A DNA stretch of 64,000 nt from Mesorhizobium sp. Z1-4 (GTDB taxonomy: Bacteria; Pseudomonadota; Alphaproteobacteria; Rhizobiales; Rhizobiaceae): NCBI RefSeq assembly GCF_004000235.1, contig NZ_RCIO01000004.1, positions 54,555-118,554 on the forward strand, written 5' to 3'. Shown piece after piece: positions 20,360 through 29,794 of the stretch. Made by a program: the position numbers and the translations under genes. The first letter of the stretch is position 1; each line of letters opens with the position of its first letter. Under the pieces are notes generated by a model. That model was not told the origin of the DNA, did not search any database, and saw nothing but the letters and a program-made list of their open reading frames with translations.

Positions 20360-20974
20360 ATGGCCGACACCGCATTTCTGCTGTCCTTTGCACTTGCCAG
20401 TTTCCTGATCGTCATCGTGCCGGGACCGACAGTGACGGTGATCATCGCCAATTCGCTCAAACACGGCGCTCGTGCCGGGCTGCTCAATGTGCTCGGCACC
20501 CAGATCGGCCTGACGATGATGATCGCGATCCTGGCCGTCGGCATGTCGGCCGTCGTCTCCAGCATGGGCAGCGTGTTCGAGATATTGCGCATCGCCGGCG
20601 CGGCTTACCTAATCTGGCTGGGTATCAAGATGTGGCGCTCCGACGGCGCGCTCGGCGAGAAGGAAGCTGCGGTACGGCCGATGGGCTCCTTCGTGCTGCA
20701 GGGGTTCATTGTCATCTGGTCGAACCCGAAGGCGCTGCTCTTTTTCGGTGCGTTCATTCCCCAGTTCATCGACCCGGCGGGCAGCGCAGCCATGCAGACA
20801 GTCGTGCTCGGGTCGATCTTCATGGTCGTCGCAACCCTGTTCGACAGCGTCTACGCCATTGCGGCAGGCGGAGCCGGCGGCTGGCTGTCACGCGAGCGGG
20901 TGCGCCTGACCGAGCGTATTTCAGGTACATTCCTGATCGGCGGCGGACTGTGGCTGGCATTTGCCCGCCGATAG
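20360..20974 (+). CDS. LysE/RhtB family amino-acid exporter
   Basis: 204 residues from the ATG with GGGAG upstream. Begins [20 protein letters not shown] then [20 protein letters not shown], the family-defining PGP motif after TM1; six hydrophobic segments, with [15 protein letters not shown] in the middle. Expected to export an amino acid or homoserine-lactone-like compound; substrate not predictable. Confidence 0.9.
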   Translation: MADTAFLLSFALASFLIVIVPGPTVTVIIANSLKHGARAGLLNVLGTQIGLTMMIAILAVGMSAVVSSMGSVFEILRIAGAAYLIWLGIKMWRSDGALGEKEAAVRPMGSFVLQGFIVIWSNPKALLFFGAFIPQFIDPAGSAAMQTVVLGSIFMVVATLFDSVYAIAAGGAGGWLSRERVRLTERISGTFLIGGGLWLAFARR

Positions 20975-21017
20975 GTTCGATTGCGTTTGGGGACAAGCAA
21001 AGTTAGAAGCCGACCCG

Positions 21018-21518
21018 ATGACTGAGCGAACCGCAATCTATGGCGGGTCCTTCGACCCGCTGACCAATGGCCACCTTGACGTGATAAAGGCCGCCCTAAC
21101 GATTGCCGACACGATCTATATCGGTGTTGGCATCCAGGCGTCGAAAACGCCGGTCTTTTCGCTCGCTGAGCGTATGTCGCTGATCGAGACGGCATGCCGC
21201 GAGGAACTTGGCGATAACGCCAGCCGTTTGAAGGTCGTTTCATTCGACGGGCTTCTCGTCCATGCGGCGCGCGACCACGGCGCGTCGATCGTCATTCGCG
21301 GCCTGCGCGACGGCACCGATCTCGACTACGAAATGCAGATGGCGGGCATGAACGAAACGATGGCGCCGGACCTGCAAACTGTTTTTTTGCCGGCCAGCCC
21401 CTCGGTTCGCACGATTACCGCCACACTCGTAAGGCAAATAGCGGCAATGGGGGGCGACTTCCGTCCCTTTGTCCCCACTGCGGTGGTTGGGCCCCTTACG
21501 GCGAAATTCAAGAAATAG
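21018..21518 (+). CDS. coaD: Phosphopantetheine adenylyltransferase
   Basis: A 166-residue protein catalysing the penultimate step of CoA synthesis (4'-phosphopantetheine + ATP to dephospho-CoA). [16 protein letters not shown] contains the nucleotidyltransferase HxGH-type motif (here NGHLD), and [20 protein letters not shown] the second ATP-binding motif. The ATG at 21018 is chosen because the conserved [10 protein letters not shown] starts immediately after it. Confidence 0.96.
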   Translation: MTERTAIYGGSFDPLTNGHLDVIKAALTIADTIYIGVGIQASKTPVFSLAERMSLIETACREELGDNASRLKVVSFDGLLVHAARDHGASIVIRGLRDGTDLDYEMQMAGMNETMAPDLQTVFLPASPSVRTITATLVRQIAAMGGDFRPFVPTAVVGPLTAKFKK

Positions 21519-21534
21519 GTACGAGGAGTACTCC

Positions 21535-22116
21535 ATGCATTTCACCAGGCGCGCTTTGCCGCTTGTTCTGGCCGCCGGCCTTTTTTCTACGGCCTCTGCT
21601 GTTGCGGCGGAGCCGGAGAACACCATGATCATTACGCTCAAGGACGGCGACGTGCAGATCGCATTGCGGCCCGACCTTGCGCCAAGACATGTGGAACAGA
21701 TCAAGGCGCTGGTGCGCGAGGGCGCCTACGACAACGTGGCTTTCCATCGTGTCATTCCCGGATTCATGGCCCAGACCGGCGACGTGCAGTTCGGCGACAT
21801 GGCGGACGGCTTCAACTCACGGCGCGCAGGCACCGGCGGTTCCGCACGCTCCGACCTCCCGGCAGAGTTCTCGCCCGAACCTTATGTGCGCGGCACCGTC
21901 GGGATGGCACGCGCGGCCGATCCGGACTCTGCCAACTCGCAGTTCTTCATCATGTTCGAGCCCGCTCCGTCTCTTGACGGCCAGTACACGATCATCGGCA
22001 ATGTCGAAAGCGGCATGGAGTTCGTAGACAACATCCGCAAGGGCAACCGGGCGCAGAACGGATTGGTTGCCGACCCGGACCGCATGCTCAAGGTGCGCAT
22101 CGCGGCGGATAATTAG
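21535..22116 (+). CDS. Periplasmic cyclophilin-type peptidyl-prolyl isomerase
   Basis: 193 residues. The signal peptide MHFTRRALPLVLAAGLFSTA is followed by the cyclophilin fold: FHRVIPGFMAQTGD with the catalytic Arg, GMARAADPDSANSQFFIMF, and GQYTIIGNVESGM. A strong GAGGAG lies before the ATG. Acts on prolyl bonds of exported proteins. Starts 16 bp after coaD and is followed by a cytoplasmic paralogue. Confidence 0.93.
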   Translation: MHFTRRALPLVLAAGLFSTASAVAAEPENTMIITLKDGDVQIALRPDLAPRHVEQIKALVREGAYDNVAFHRVIPGFMAQTGDVQFGDMADGFNSRRAGTGGSARSDLPAEFSPEPYVRGTVGMARAADPDSANSQFFIMFEPAPSLDGQYTIIGNVESGMEFVDNIRKGNRAQNGLVADPDRMLKVRIAADN

Positions 22117-22180
22117 AGGCAGCCGACAGGGCTTCCGACTGCCAGCATACAATTGGCAAGCTAAATGAAGGGAAAAACGA

Positions 22181-22690
22181 ATGGCCGAGATCAAGGATCC
22201 GGAAAACGCACTTCTGATGGAAACCACCAAGGGCAAGGTTGTGATCGAGCTTTATCCCGATCTCGCGCCAGGCCATGTTGGCCGCATCAAGGAGCTCGCG
22301 CGCGAAGGCGCTTATGACGGCGTGGTGTTTCACCGCGTGATCGACGGCTTCATGGCCCAGACCGGCGACGTGGAGTTCGGCAATTCCAACAGCGACAGCT
22401 TCAACCCGGGCCGCGCCGGCATGGGCGGCTCAAGCAAGCCGAACCTGAAGGCGGAATTCAACAACGCCAATCACGGCCGCGGCGCATGCTCCATGGCACG
22501 CGCGCAGAGCCCGGATTCGGCCAATTCGCAGTTTTTCATCTGCTTTGGCGATGCAAGCTTCCTCAACCGGCAGTACACTGTGTGGGGACAGGTCATCGAG
22601 GGCATGGAAAATGTCGATCAGATCAAGCGCGGCGAGCCGGTGCAGGACCCGGACAAGATCGTTTCTCTCAAGGTTGCCGCGGACGCGTGA
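22181..22690 (+). CDS. Cytoplasmic cyclophilin-type peptidyl-prolyl isomerase
   Basis: 169 residues, no signal peptide. FHRVIDGFMAQTGD, SMARAQSPDSANSQFFICFG and RQYTVWGQVIEGMENVD are cyclophilin active-site segments; bacterial PpiB-type. Paralogue of the upstream periplasmic gene, from which it is separated by 64 bp with its own ribosome binding site (GAAGGG). Confidence 0.94.
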   Translation: MAEIKDPENALLMETTKGKVVIELYPDLAPGHVGRIKELAREGAYDGVVFHRVIDGFMAQTGDVEFGNSNSDSFNPGRAGMGGSSKPNLKAEFNNANHGRGACSMARAQSPDSANSQFFICFGDASFLNRQYTVWGQVIEGMENVDQIKRGEPVQDPDKIVSLKVAADA

Positions 22691-23087
22691 TATCGCGCCG
22701 CTGCTGAGCCTTCCGGCTTTTGGCATGGCGCTCCTTTGCGCCGTGCCCGCTCATGCGACGGGCGGCATCGCCTGTTCTTCGCCTGACGATGTAGCTTCTG
22801 TCGAAATCACCGTCGGCCGGGTTCCCGGCATGGCCGTTGTCGGCGCGCGGATCGATGTCGGCGACCGCTATTGGGCCATGAGCGAAACCGGCGACAAGGC
22901 GCTGACCGTCAGCCAGGCATTTGCCACGGGCGGTCATTACTGGATCGACTTCACCGACGAGATCGTCAACCGCGTTGTGGCCGAGCTGCGGCTGCACAGG
23001 GTGGACGAGGGCGACGACACCGGCTTCGGCGGCACAATGCGCATGCCCGACTTCGGCGCATGGACGCTGATCTGCTTCGAAGGTTGA
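22674..23087 (+). CDS. Secreted hypothetical protein
   Basis: Reading from a TTG at 22674 gives 137 residues with a credible signal peptide: basic start PRTR, then IAPLLSLPAFGMALLCAVPA, cleaved after AHA. An ATG at 22725 would leave a very short signal sequence. The mature protein is beta-rich, with four cysteines or fewer, and ends FGAWTLICFEG. It looks like a diverged member of the small secreted proteins often found between the cyclophilin and queA genes of rhizobia. It overlaps the end of the cyclophilin gene by 17 bp. No function known. Confidence 0.6.
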   Translation: MPRTRDIAPLLSLPAFGMALLCAVPAHATGGIACSSPDDVASVEITVGRVPGMAVVGARIDVGDRYWAMSETGDKALTVSQAFATGGHYWIDFTDEIVNRVVAELRLHRVDEGDDTGFGGTMRMPDFGAWTLICFEG

Positions 23088-23145
23088 ACCGCAAAACGTT
23101 CGCTGCGCGGTCGATTCCGGAACGCGGGCGGTGTAGACGGAACTC

Positions 23146-23568
23146 ATGGCGGCACTGCTTCGCAAATCCTCGATCCTCTTCGCCCTTGGCGCCTTTGGCG
23201 GACTGGTGACGGCGCTCGCAATATGGCTCGCGGGTCTGGCAGGTGTTACGGCGTTGTTCGGTGTTGCGATCGCCCCCGAACTCACGCCGGAGTTCGTCTA
23301 TCCCAAGCTGGTATGGGGCGGCATCTGGGGCTGGCTGGGTTTCCTGCCGCTGGTGGTGACCGGCTGGTGGTTGCGCGGTCTGGTGATCTCCATCATCCCG
23401 GCCGCAGCCGCCTGGTTTTATTTCCTGCCGGCCGACGGGGCTGGCCTGCTTGGCTTGTCGCTGGGTTTGCTGACCCCGATAGTCGTGCTTGGTTTCACAC
23501 TGATCTGGGGGCTGGTCACCGAAGGGCTGGCCGAAATGTGCGGCGTGTATGCGCGGCACCCTGCCTGA
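23146..23568 (+). CDS. Hypothetical integral membrane protein
   Basis: 140 residues with four hydrophobic segments (for example FALGAFGGLVTALAIWLAGL and LVWGGIWGWLGFLPLVV). No recognised family motif. It lies 25 bp before queA in the same direction and is probably co-transcribed with it. Confidence 0.75.
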   Translation: MAALLRKSSILFALGAFGGLVTALAIWLAGLAGVTALFGVAIAPELTPEFVYPKLVWGGIWGWLGFLPLVVTGWWLRGLVISIIPAAAAWFYFLPADGAGLLGLSLGLLTPIVVLGFTLIWGLVTEGLAEMCGVYARHPA

Positions 23569-23593
23569 CAGAATTGCTCGGATTTCCAGATAA

Positions 23594-24670
23594 ATGCGCG
23601 TTGACCTCTTCGATTTCGAGCTGCCTCAGGAGCGCATTGCGCTGCGCCCGGTTTCGCCCCGCGATGCGGCGCGCATGCTTGTCGTTGATGGCGAAAGCGG
23701 CCTGAGCGACCGCACGGTGCGCGACCTGCCGCAGCTGCTGCAACCGGGCGACGCGCTGGTTTTCAACGATACGCGTGTCATTCCCGCCAGGCTGTCCGGC
23801 ATTCGCGAGCGCGGCGACGCCTTGGCGCAGATCGAGGCGACACTTCACATGCGCGCCGGCGAGGACAGCTGGCTCGCCTTTCTGAAGCCGGCCAAGCGTG
23901 TGAATGCCGGCGAGCGCATCAGTTTCGGCCACGACAGCAATCTGTGTCTGGTCGGTTCGCTGGACGCGACGGTGGAGGAAAAACGCGACGGCGGCGAGGT
24001 GCTGCTGCGTTTCGATATGGCGGGTCCTTTTCTCGACGAGGCAATCCGCACAGCGGGCCACATTCCGCTGCCGCCCTACATCGCCGCGCGCCGCGACGAT
24101 GACGAGGCCGACCGGCGAGACTACCAGACGATCTACGCGCGGGAGGAGGGCGCCGTGGCTGCACCGACCGCGGGGCTTCACTTTACGGATGAATTGATGG
24201 CCGCGCTCGACAGGCGCGGCATCGAACGTCACTTCGTGACGCTGCATGTGGGCGCGGGCACGTTTCTGCCGGTCAAGGCCGACGACACGGACGATCACCG
24301 CATGCATGCCGAGATCGGCGAAGTGAGCGCGAAAACCGCCGGGGCGCTGAACGCGGTGCATGAGCGCGGCGGTCGCGTCGTGGCGGTCGGCACCACGTCG
24401 CTGCGCCTGCTGGAAAGTGCTGCGGGCGAGGACGGCACGATCGTGCCATGGTCGGGGGCGACCGACATATTCATCACGCCTGGCTACCGCTTTCGCGCGG
24501 TCGACGTGCTGATGACGAATTTTCATCTGCCGCGCTCGACGCTTTTCATGCTCGTTTCGGCGTTTTCGGGGCTGGATGCCATGCGCGGCGCATACAAGCA
24601 TGCGGTGAACGACGGTTACCGCTTTTATTCCTATGGCGACGCCAGCCTGCTTTTCAGGAGCGATTCTTGA
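23594..24670 (+). CDS. queA: S-adenosylmethionine:tRNA ribosyltransferase-isomerase
   Basis: 358 residues. Starts [20 protein letters not shown], then [10 protein letters not shown] and [10 protein letters not shown]; the central [20 protein letters not shown] and the late [20 protein letters not shown] are QueA signatures. Transfers and rearranges the ribose of SAM onto preQ1 in tRNA to give epoxyqueuosine. Its stop overlaps the tgt start (TTGA), so the two queuosine genes are coupled. Confidence 0.97.
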   Translation: MRVDLFDFELPQERIALRPVSPRDAARMLVVDGESGLSDRTVRDLPQLLQPGDALVFNDTRVIPARLSGIRERGDALAQIEATLHMRAGEDSWLAFLKPAKRVNAGERISFGHDSNLCLVGSLDATVEEKRDGGEVLLRFDMAGPFLDEAIRTAGHIPLPPYIAARRDDDEADRRDYQTIYAREEGAVAAPTAGLHFTDELMAALDRRGIERHFVTLHVGAGTFLPVKADDTDDHRMHAEIGEVSAKTAGALNAVHERGGRVVAVGTTSLRLLESAAGEDGTIVPWSGATDIFITPGYRFRAVDVLMTNFHLPRSTLFMLVSAFSGLDAMRGAYKHAVNDGYRFYSYGDASLLFRSDS

Positions 24671-25797
24671 GCCCCGATTTTCGATTTTCCGTCCACGCCA
24701 CCGACGGAGCGGCGAGGCAGGGCGAGATCACCATGCCGCGCGGCACGATCCGAACGCCGGCCTTCATGCCGGTCGGCACCGGCGGCACGGTCAAGGCCAT
24801 GTATATGGACCAGGTGCGTGAGCTTGGCGCCGACATCATTCTCGGCAACACCTACCATCTGATGCTGCGTCCGGGCGCGGAGCGCGTGGCGCGGTTGGGC
24901 GGCCTGCATGAACTCGCCCGCTGGCCGTGGCCGATCCTGACCGATTCCGGCGGCTTTCAGGTCATGTCCCTGTCGCAGCTGCGCAAGGTGACCGAGACCG
25001 GCGTCACCTTCAAAAGCCATGTCGACGGCAAAGTGTTCGAAATGACGCCGGAGCGCTCGATCGAGATCCAGCAATTGCTGGATAGCGACATCCAGATGCA
25101 GCTGGACGAATGCGTGGCGCTGCCGGCGGACGAGGAGACGATCCGCAAAGCGATGGAGCTTTCGCTGCGCTGGGCCGAACGCTGCAAGACGGCATTCGGC
25201 GAGCGGCCCGAACGCGCGATGTTCGGCATCGTGCAGGGCGGCGACAATGCGGCGCTGCGCGAACAATCGGCGCTGGCGCTGAAGGCGCTCGACCTGAAGG
25301 GATATGCAGTCGGCGGCCTCGCAGTCGGTGAGCCGCAGGAGGTGATGCTGGCGATGCTTGAGACGGTCTGTCCGGTCCTGCCTCAGGAAAAGCCGCGTTA
25401 CCTGATGGGCGTCGGCACGCCCGACGATATTCTGAAATCGGTTGCCCGCGGTATCGACATGTTCGATTGCGTGATGCCGACGCGGGCAGGGCGCCACGGG
25501 CTTGCCTACACGCGGCGCGGCAAGGTGAACCTGAAGAATGCACGCCATGCCGACGACCCGCGCCCGCTGGACGAGGAAAGCGATTGCCCCGCCGCGCGCG
25601 ATTACAGCCGCGCCTATCTGCACCATCTCGTGAGATCGGGCGAGGCGCTGGGCGGTATGCTGCTGACCTGGAACAATCTCGCTTATTATCAGAAGCTGAT
25701 GGCCGACATCCGCGCCGCGATCGGAGCCGGCAGGTTTGCCGACGGGGCCGCGGAAATTTCGGAAGGCTGGGCGCGCGGCGACCTTCCGCCGGTGTGA
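24667..25797 (+). CDS. tgt: tRNA-guanine transglycosylase
   Basis: 376 residues from a TTG at 24667 that overlaps the queA stop, with CAGGAG upstream. Exchanges guanine-34 for preQ1. Key segments: [19 protein letters not shown] (catalytic Asp), [14 protein letters not shown] and [20 protein letters not shown] (the base-exchange Asp lies just before). The zinc site, normally CxCxxC plus His, reads SDCPAA: only one cysteine of three remains, while His in [10 protein letters not shown] is present. This may be lineage-typical. Confidence 0.96.
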   Translation: MSPDFRFSVHATDGAARQGEITMPRGTIRTPAFMPVGTGGTVKAMYMDQVRELGADIILGNTYHLMLRPGAERVARLGGLHELARWPWPILTDSGGFQVMSLSQLRKVTETGVTFKSHVDGKVFEMTPERSIEIQQLLDSDIQMQLDECVALPADEETIRKAMELSLRWAERCKTAFGERPERAMFGIVQGGDNAALREQSALALKALDLKGYAVGGLAVGEPQEVMLAMLETVCPVLPQEKPRYLMGVGTPDDILKSVARGIDMFDCVMPTRAGRHGLAYTRRGKVNLKNARHADDPRPLDEESDCPAARDYSRAYLHHLVRSGEALGGMLLTWNNLAYYQKLMADIRAAIGAGRFADGAAEISEGWARGDLPPV

Positions 25798-25860
25798 GCG
25801 AAACTTTGCGCGCTCCGGACGCGTAGCTGCTGGCAACCTCTTGAACCTACGGAGCTGGCC

Positions 25861-26265
25861 ATGAAGTTTGCCTACGCATACGGCATAGCGCTGATCGTGT
25901 TTCTGGCGCTGGATGCGCTTTGGCTGGGCGTGATTGCCCGCAACTTCTACGCAAACCGCATGGGCGAGCTTCTGCTCGATCAGCCGCGCTGGGGCGTGGC
26001 TGCGGTGTTTTATGCCGTTTATGTGGTCGGCATCGTCTATTTCGCGATCGCTACCGGCCTGAATGGAGGTGGCGTTTCGACGGCGGTGCTCAATGGCGCG
26101 CTGTTCGGCTTTTTTGCTTATCTCACCTACAACGCGACCAATCTGGCCGTGCTGAAGGGCTATGACCCGGTGGTGGCGCTGGTCGATACGAGTTGGGGTA
26201 CGGCAGTCGGTGCGGCGACCGCCGGCGCTACCGTGTGGCTGATGGCAAGGTTCGGCCTGAACTGA
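25861..26265 (+). CDS. DUF2177 family membrane protein
   Basis: 134 residues, four hydrophobic segments. FLALDALWLGVIARNFY near the N-terminus, AVFYAVYVVGIVYFAI, and FGFFAYLTYNATNLAVLKGY are characteristic of DUF2177. Function unknown. CGGAGC precedes the ATG. It converges with the next gene (5 bp between stops). Confidence 0.88.
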   Translation: MKFAYAYGIALIVFLALDALWLGVIARNFYANRMGELLLDQPRWGVAAVFYAVYVVGIVYFAIATGLNGGGVSTAVLNGALFGFFAYLTYNATNLAVLKGYDPVVALVDTSWGTAVGAATAGATVWLMARFGLN

Positions 26266-26270
26266 GCGCG

Positions 26271-26690
26271 TCAGGCTCCCAGCGTCTGCGCACCGCGCAG
26301 GCTCACCCCGGTGATGCGGAACGTGCCGTCATCCTGTAGCGAGAGCGTGTAGAGCGCTTCATAGGCACGTCCGTCCGGCCCCGTGATCAGCACGCGTTGC
26401 GCAATCGTGGTCGGGCTCATCTCCACGGCGTCGCCAAAAGCATAGTCGCGCGGCTTCCAGACCGGCTGATAACCATTCTGCACCATAGCCATGAACCGAT
26501 CGACGGTCGGGTATATCTGCTTGATGTTGGGAGCGGCATAGCTGTAGGCGCGCTCGTTGTCGCCGGCCAGAAAGGCCTTGATCTGCGCTTCGATGGAAGA
26601 TTGCGCCGCTCTGATCTCGGCTTCCCCGGACAAGGCCGGGGCCAGACAGAGCCAGAGAGCCGCTGCGGTTGATGCGAGCCTGAGTTTCAT
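26271..26690 (-). CDS. Secreted DUF4864-type protein
   Basis: 139 residues from the ATG at 26690 with GAGGT upstream. The signal peptide MKLRLASTAAALWLCLAPAL is followed by a compact domain: IEAQIKAFLAGDNERAYSYA, PNIKQIYPTVDRFMAMVQNG, TIAQRVLITGPDGRAYEALY and an ending SLRGAQTLGA. This matches the DUF4864 family of small exported proteins of unknown role. A longer upstream frame is rejected because it lacks a signal and a ribosome binding site. Confidence 0.8.
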   Translation of the reverse strand: MKLRLASTAAALWLCLAPALSGEAEIRAAQSSIEAQIKAFLAGDNERAYSYAAPNIKQIYPTVDRFMAMVQNGYQPVWKPRDYAFGDAVEMSPTTIAQRVLITGPDGRAYEALYTLSLQDDGTFRITGVSLRGAQTLGA

Positions 26691-26931
26691 GCCGTTTACC
26701 TCGCTCGGTTGCTCCCGAAGATACGGCAAAACGCTGCAAATGGTTTCACAATCGCGTGCGGGGCGCTGCCGGCATTTCGGACGGCGCGCGCCGAAACCGT
26801 GGGCAAACCGCGCCGAAATGCCCGCAAAACGTGCACGGATCGCCGCAATGTCGCCGCTGAGCGGCAATCTTGCGAAATGACTTGATCTTGACCCCGCCGA
26901 TCCGCTCAAATGAAAGCGAGGGAGTTATTGC

Positions 26932-28344
26932 TTGGTAGCGTTCGATGAAATGCGCCCGGCGGAAAGCGGCTTGAGGCAGCCCTATACCGCCTATGAGAAC
27001 TGGTTGAACCAACAGGATCCTGCGCGGCTGCGCGAAAAGGCAGCCGATGCCGAGCGCGTCTTCCGTCGCACAGGCATCACCTTCAATGTCTATGGCCAGT
27101 CCGAAGCAGCCGAACGACTGATCCCGTTCGACATCGTTCCGCGCATCATCTCCGGCTCCGAATGGCGGCGGCTGACACAGGGCATCGAGCAGCGCGTTCA
27201 GGCGCTGAACGCATTCCTGGACGATATCTACCACCGCCAGGAGATCCTTCGCGCAGGGCGCATCCCGAAGGAACTGATTGCCGACAACGAGGCGTTTTTG
27301 CCCGAGATGATCGGCGTGCGCCCGCCCGCCGGCGTCTACACCCACATCATCGGCGTCGATATCGTGCGCACCGCCGAAGACGAGTTCTTCGTCCTTGAGG
27401 ACAATGCCCGCACGCCGTCGGGCGTCTCCTACATGCTGGAAAACCGCGAAACCATGATGCAGCTCTTCCCTGAGCTGTTTCAGAAGGTGAAGGTGCTGCC
27501 GGTCGAAAACTACCCGCAGCTTCTGCGCCAGTCGCTGTCGGCGGTGAAGCCCTCACGCGTCAGCGGCGCGCCAACCGTCGCTGTGCTGACGCCGGGCATC
27601 TACAATTCGGCCTATTTCGAACACGCATTCCTTGCCGACCAGATGGGCGTCGAGCTGGTGGAAGGACAGGATCTGCGCGTGGTGGACGGCCATGTCGCGA
27701 TGCGCACCACCCAGGGCTACAAGGCGATCGATGTGCTTTACCGCCGCGTCGACGACGCGTTCCTCGACCCGCTGACCTTCAACCCGGAGTCCGCACTTGG
27801 CGTGCCGGGCATCATGGACGTCTACCGCGCCGGCAACATCACCATTGCCAACGCACCCGGAACGGGCATTGCCGACGACAAGGCGATCTACTCCTATATG
27901 CCGGAAATCGTTGAGTTCTATACCGGACGCCGGGCAATCCTCGGCAATATCCCGACCTGGCGCTGCGGCGAAGTCGACAGCCTGAAATACGTGCTCGAGC
28001 ATCTGGACGAGCTGGTGGTGAAGGAAGTGCACGGCTCCGGCGGCTACGGCATGCTGGTCGGCCCGGCCGCCTCCAAAAAGGAGCGCGAAGCCTTTGCCGC
28101 CAAACTGAAAGCGAAGCCGGCCAACTACATCGCACAGCCGACGCTGTCGCTCTCGACCTGCCCGATCCTCACCCAGAAGGGGCTGGCGCCGCGCCACGTG
28201 GACCTGCGGCCGTTTGTGCTCGTCTCCGACCGCGTCCGCATCGTACCCGGCGGGCTGACCCGTGTGGCGCTGAAAGAAGGCTCGCTTGTTGTCAACTCCT
28301 CGCAGGGCGGCGGCACCAAGGATACGTGGGTGCTGGATGACTAG
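26932..28344 (+). CDS. Circularly permuted ATP-grasp protein (Anbu operon)
   Basis: 470 residues from a TTG at 26932 with GAGGGAG upstream. ENWLNQQDPARLREKAADAE at the N-terminus, EFFVLEDNARTPSGVSYMLE, VVKEVHGSGGYGMLVGP (nucleotide-binding loop) and PGGLTRVALKEGSLVVNSSQ are hallmarks of the circularly permuted ATP-grasp family. These enzymes are predicted to form amide bonds on a peptide. First gene of the conserved set ATP-grasp, alpha-E, transglutaminase-like, Anbu; here it is separated from alpha-E by an inserted element. Confidence 0.92.
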   Translation: MVAFDEMRPAESGLRQPYTAYENWLNQQDPARLREKAADAERVFRRTGITFNVYGQSEAAERLIPFDIVPRIISGSEWRRLTQGIEQRVQALNAFLDDIYHRQEILRAGRIPKELIADNEAFLPEMIGVRPPAGVYTHIIGVDIVRTAEDEFFVLEDNARTPSGVSYMLENRETMMQLFPELFQKVKVLPVENYPQLLRQSLSAVKPSRVSGAPTVAVLTPGIYNSAYFEHAFLADQMGVELVEGQDLRVVDGHVAMRTTQGYKAIDVLYRRVDDAFLDPLTFNPESALGVPGIMDVYRAGNITIANAPGTGIADDKAIYSYMPEIVEFYTGRRAILGNIPTWRCGEVDSLKYVLEHLDELVVKEVHGSGGYGMLVGPAASKKEREAFAAKLKAKPANYIAQPTLSLSTCPILTQKGLAPRHVDLRPFVLVSDRVRIVPGGLTRVALKEGSLVVNSSQGGGTKDTWVLDD

Positions 28345-28765
28345 TGCGGTGCGGCAATCGGCAGTCGGCAGTCGGCAGTCGGGAGGTACGAACCCGCGAG
28401 ATGAAATTCGGTCGTATCGCGACCTACGCGTCTGGCAGCTGTCGATTGCGCTAACCGTAAACTGCTACGATGCCACGAAGACTTATCCTGCGGCGGAAAT
28501 GTATGGTCTTACATCACAGATAAGGCGCGCTGCCACGTCTGTTGCCGCGAACATTGCCGAAGGTTACGGGCGAGAAAACAGGGGTTCATATCTGCAATTC
28601 CTACGCATTGCACAAGGCTCACTCAAGGAGCTGGAAACGCATCTGATCGTCTCACAGAAACTTGGGTTCCTGGATGCAAGCACCGAAGAAAAGTTGCTGA
28701 TCGAGACAGAAGACATTGGAAAAATGCTCCGAGCTCTGATCCGCAGCATCGAGAAAGCAGGCTGA
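28337..28765 (+). CDS. Four-helix-bundle protein (S23/IVP-like)
   Basis: 142 residues from an ATG overlapping the ATP-grasp stop. The core starts IRSYRDLRVWQLSIALTVN and continues with MYGLTSQIRRAATSVAANIA, EGYGRENRGSYLQFLRIAQG and LKELETHLIVSQKLGFL, a clear match to the 23S-rRNA intervening-sequence protein / four-helix-bundle family. The first 25 residues are a translation of the left inverted repeat, and no good start lies closer to the domain; the GGAGG at 28381 points to an ATG in another frame. The gene lies between 28-bp inverted repeats. Confidence 0.85.
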   Translation: MTSAVRQSAVGSRQSGGTNPRDEIRSYRDLRVWQLSIALTVNCYDATKTYPAAEMYGLTSQIRRAATSVAANIAEGYGRENRGSYLQFLRIAQGSLKELETHLIVSQKLGFLDASTEEKLLIETEDIGKMLRALIRSIEKAG

Positions 28766-28822
28766 TGCGAGTGCATGGTCTAAATGCTTGGCACGATTGC
28801 CGACTGCCGACTGCCGATTGCC
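28353..28822 (+). mobile_element. Putative mini-element carrying the four-helix-bundle gene
   Basis: Inverted repeats of 28 bp at 28353-28380 and 28795-28822 match at 27 positions; each is built from GGCAGTC units (CGGCAGTCGGCAGTCGGCA). Between them is the four-helix-bundle gene and nothing else. The insertion lies exactly between two genes that are normally adjacent in the Anbu operon. No transposase is encoded, and no obvious target duplication is seen. It could be mobilised in trans. Confidence 0.65.
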
Positions 28823-28844
28823 CGGCCTCCTGCAGGAGCTGCTG

Positions 28845-29786
28845 ATGCTGCTCGGACGCACAGCCAACGGTCTCTACTGGATGAGCCGCTATATCGAGCG
28901 GGCGGAGAACATGGCGCGGCTTGTCGACACCGGGCAACGGCTGGCGCTGACGCGCGGGGCCGAGACCGCCGAGGAATGGAACTCCGTCCTGTCGAGCGCC
29001 GGTGCGGACCAGGCGTTTGCCGCCGCCGGGCGCGAGTGCGACCAGAACGCCGTCGTCGATTTTCTGCTGCGCGACCCGGCCAACCCTTCGAGCGTGATGT
29101 CGTCATTCGAGACCGCACGAAACAACGCCCGTATGGTCCGCACGGCACTGACGCGCGAGACATGGGAGAGCCTCAACGAAGCCTGGATGTCACTGAAGCG
29201 CATGTTGGCCAAGCCGGTGGACGATCGCGATCTGCCGCGTGTTCTCGACGCCATCAAACGCGAAACCGCGCTCATCCGCGGCGCGTTTCACGGCACCATG
29301 CTGCGCAACGAAATCTTCGATTTCGCGCAGCTCGGCATATTCGTGGAGCGCGCCGACAACACCGCCCGCATCGTCGACGTCAAATATTACGTCCTGCTAC
29401 CTTCTGTTTCATGGGTCGGGTCGTCGCTCGACAATTATCAGTGGGAGGCGATCCTGCGTTCTGTCTCCGCGCACCGTTCCTACCGGTGGGAATATGACGC
29501 GGAATACGTGCCGACCAACATTGCCGACTTCCTGCTTCTCAACCAGCGCATGCCGCGCTCGCTCAGCTTCTGCTATTACAACCTGACCCAGAGCCTGCGT
29601 TATCTGGCCGAAAACTACGAAGAAAGCCCGGGTTGCCTGGCCCGTGCCGAGAAAACGCTTGCGCGGCTGACGGGGTCATCGATCAGCGACGTGTTCGACA
29701 CCGGGCTGCACGAATTCCTGGCCGACTTCATCCTCGACAACAACCAGCTCGGTGAAGAAATCTCCACCCATTACCGGTTCTATTGA
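28845..29786 (+). CDS. Alpha-E domain protein (Anbu operon)
   Basis: 313 residues from the ATG with CAGGAG upstream. LLGRTANGLYWMSRYIERAE and NMARLVDTGQR start the alpha-E domain; later LGIFVERADNTARIVDVKY and EFLADFILDNNQLGEEISTH. An all-helical protein of unknown activity found almost always beside a permuted ATP-grasp protein. Followed after 8 bp by the transglutaminase-like gene. Confidence 0.92.
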   Translation: MLLGRTANGLYWMSRYIERAENMARLVDTGQRLALTRGAETAEEWNSVLSSAGADQAFAAAGRECDQNAVVDFLLRDPANPSSVMSSFETARNNARMVRTALTRETWESLNEAWMSLKRMLAKPVDDRDLPRVLDAIKRETALIRGAFHGTMLRNEIFDFAQLGIFVERADNTARIVDVKYYVLLPSVSWVGSSLDNYQWEAILRSVSAHRSYRWEYDAEYVPTNIADFLLLNQRMPRSLSFCYYNLTQSLRYLAENYEESPGCLARAEKTLARLTGSSISDVFDTGLHEFLADFILDNNQLGEEISTHYRFY

Positions 29787-29794
29787 GACAGCGC

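Noticed and set aside
28353-28383. CRISPR-like short repeats (GGCAGTC units)
   Set aside because: Units are contiguous 7-8-mers without spacers and form one arm of an inverted repeat; no cas genes.
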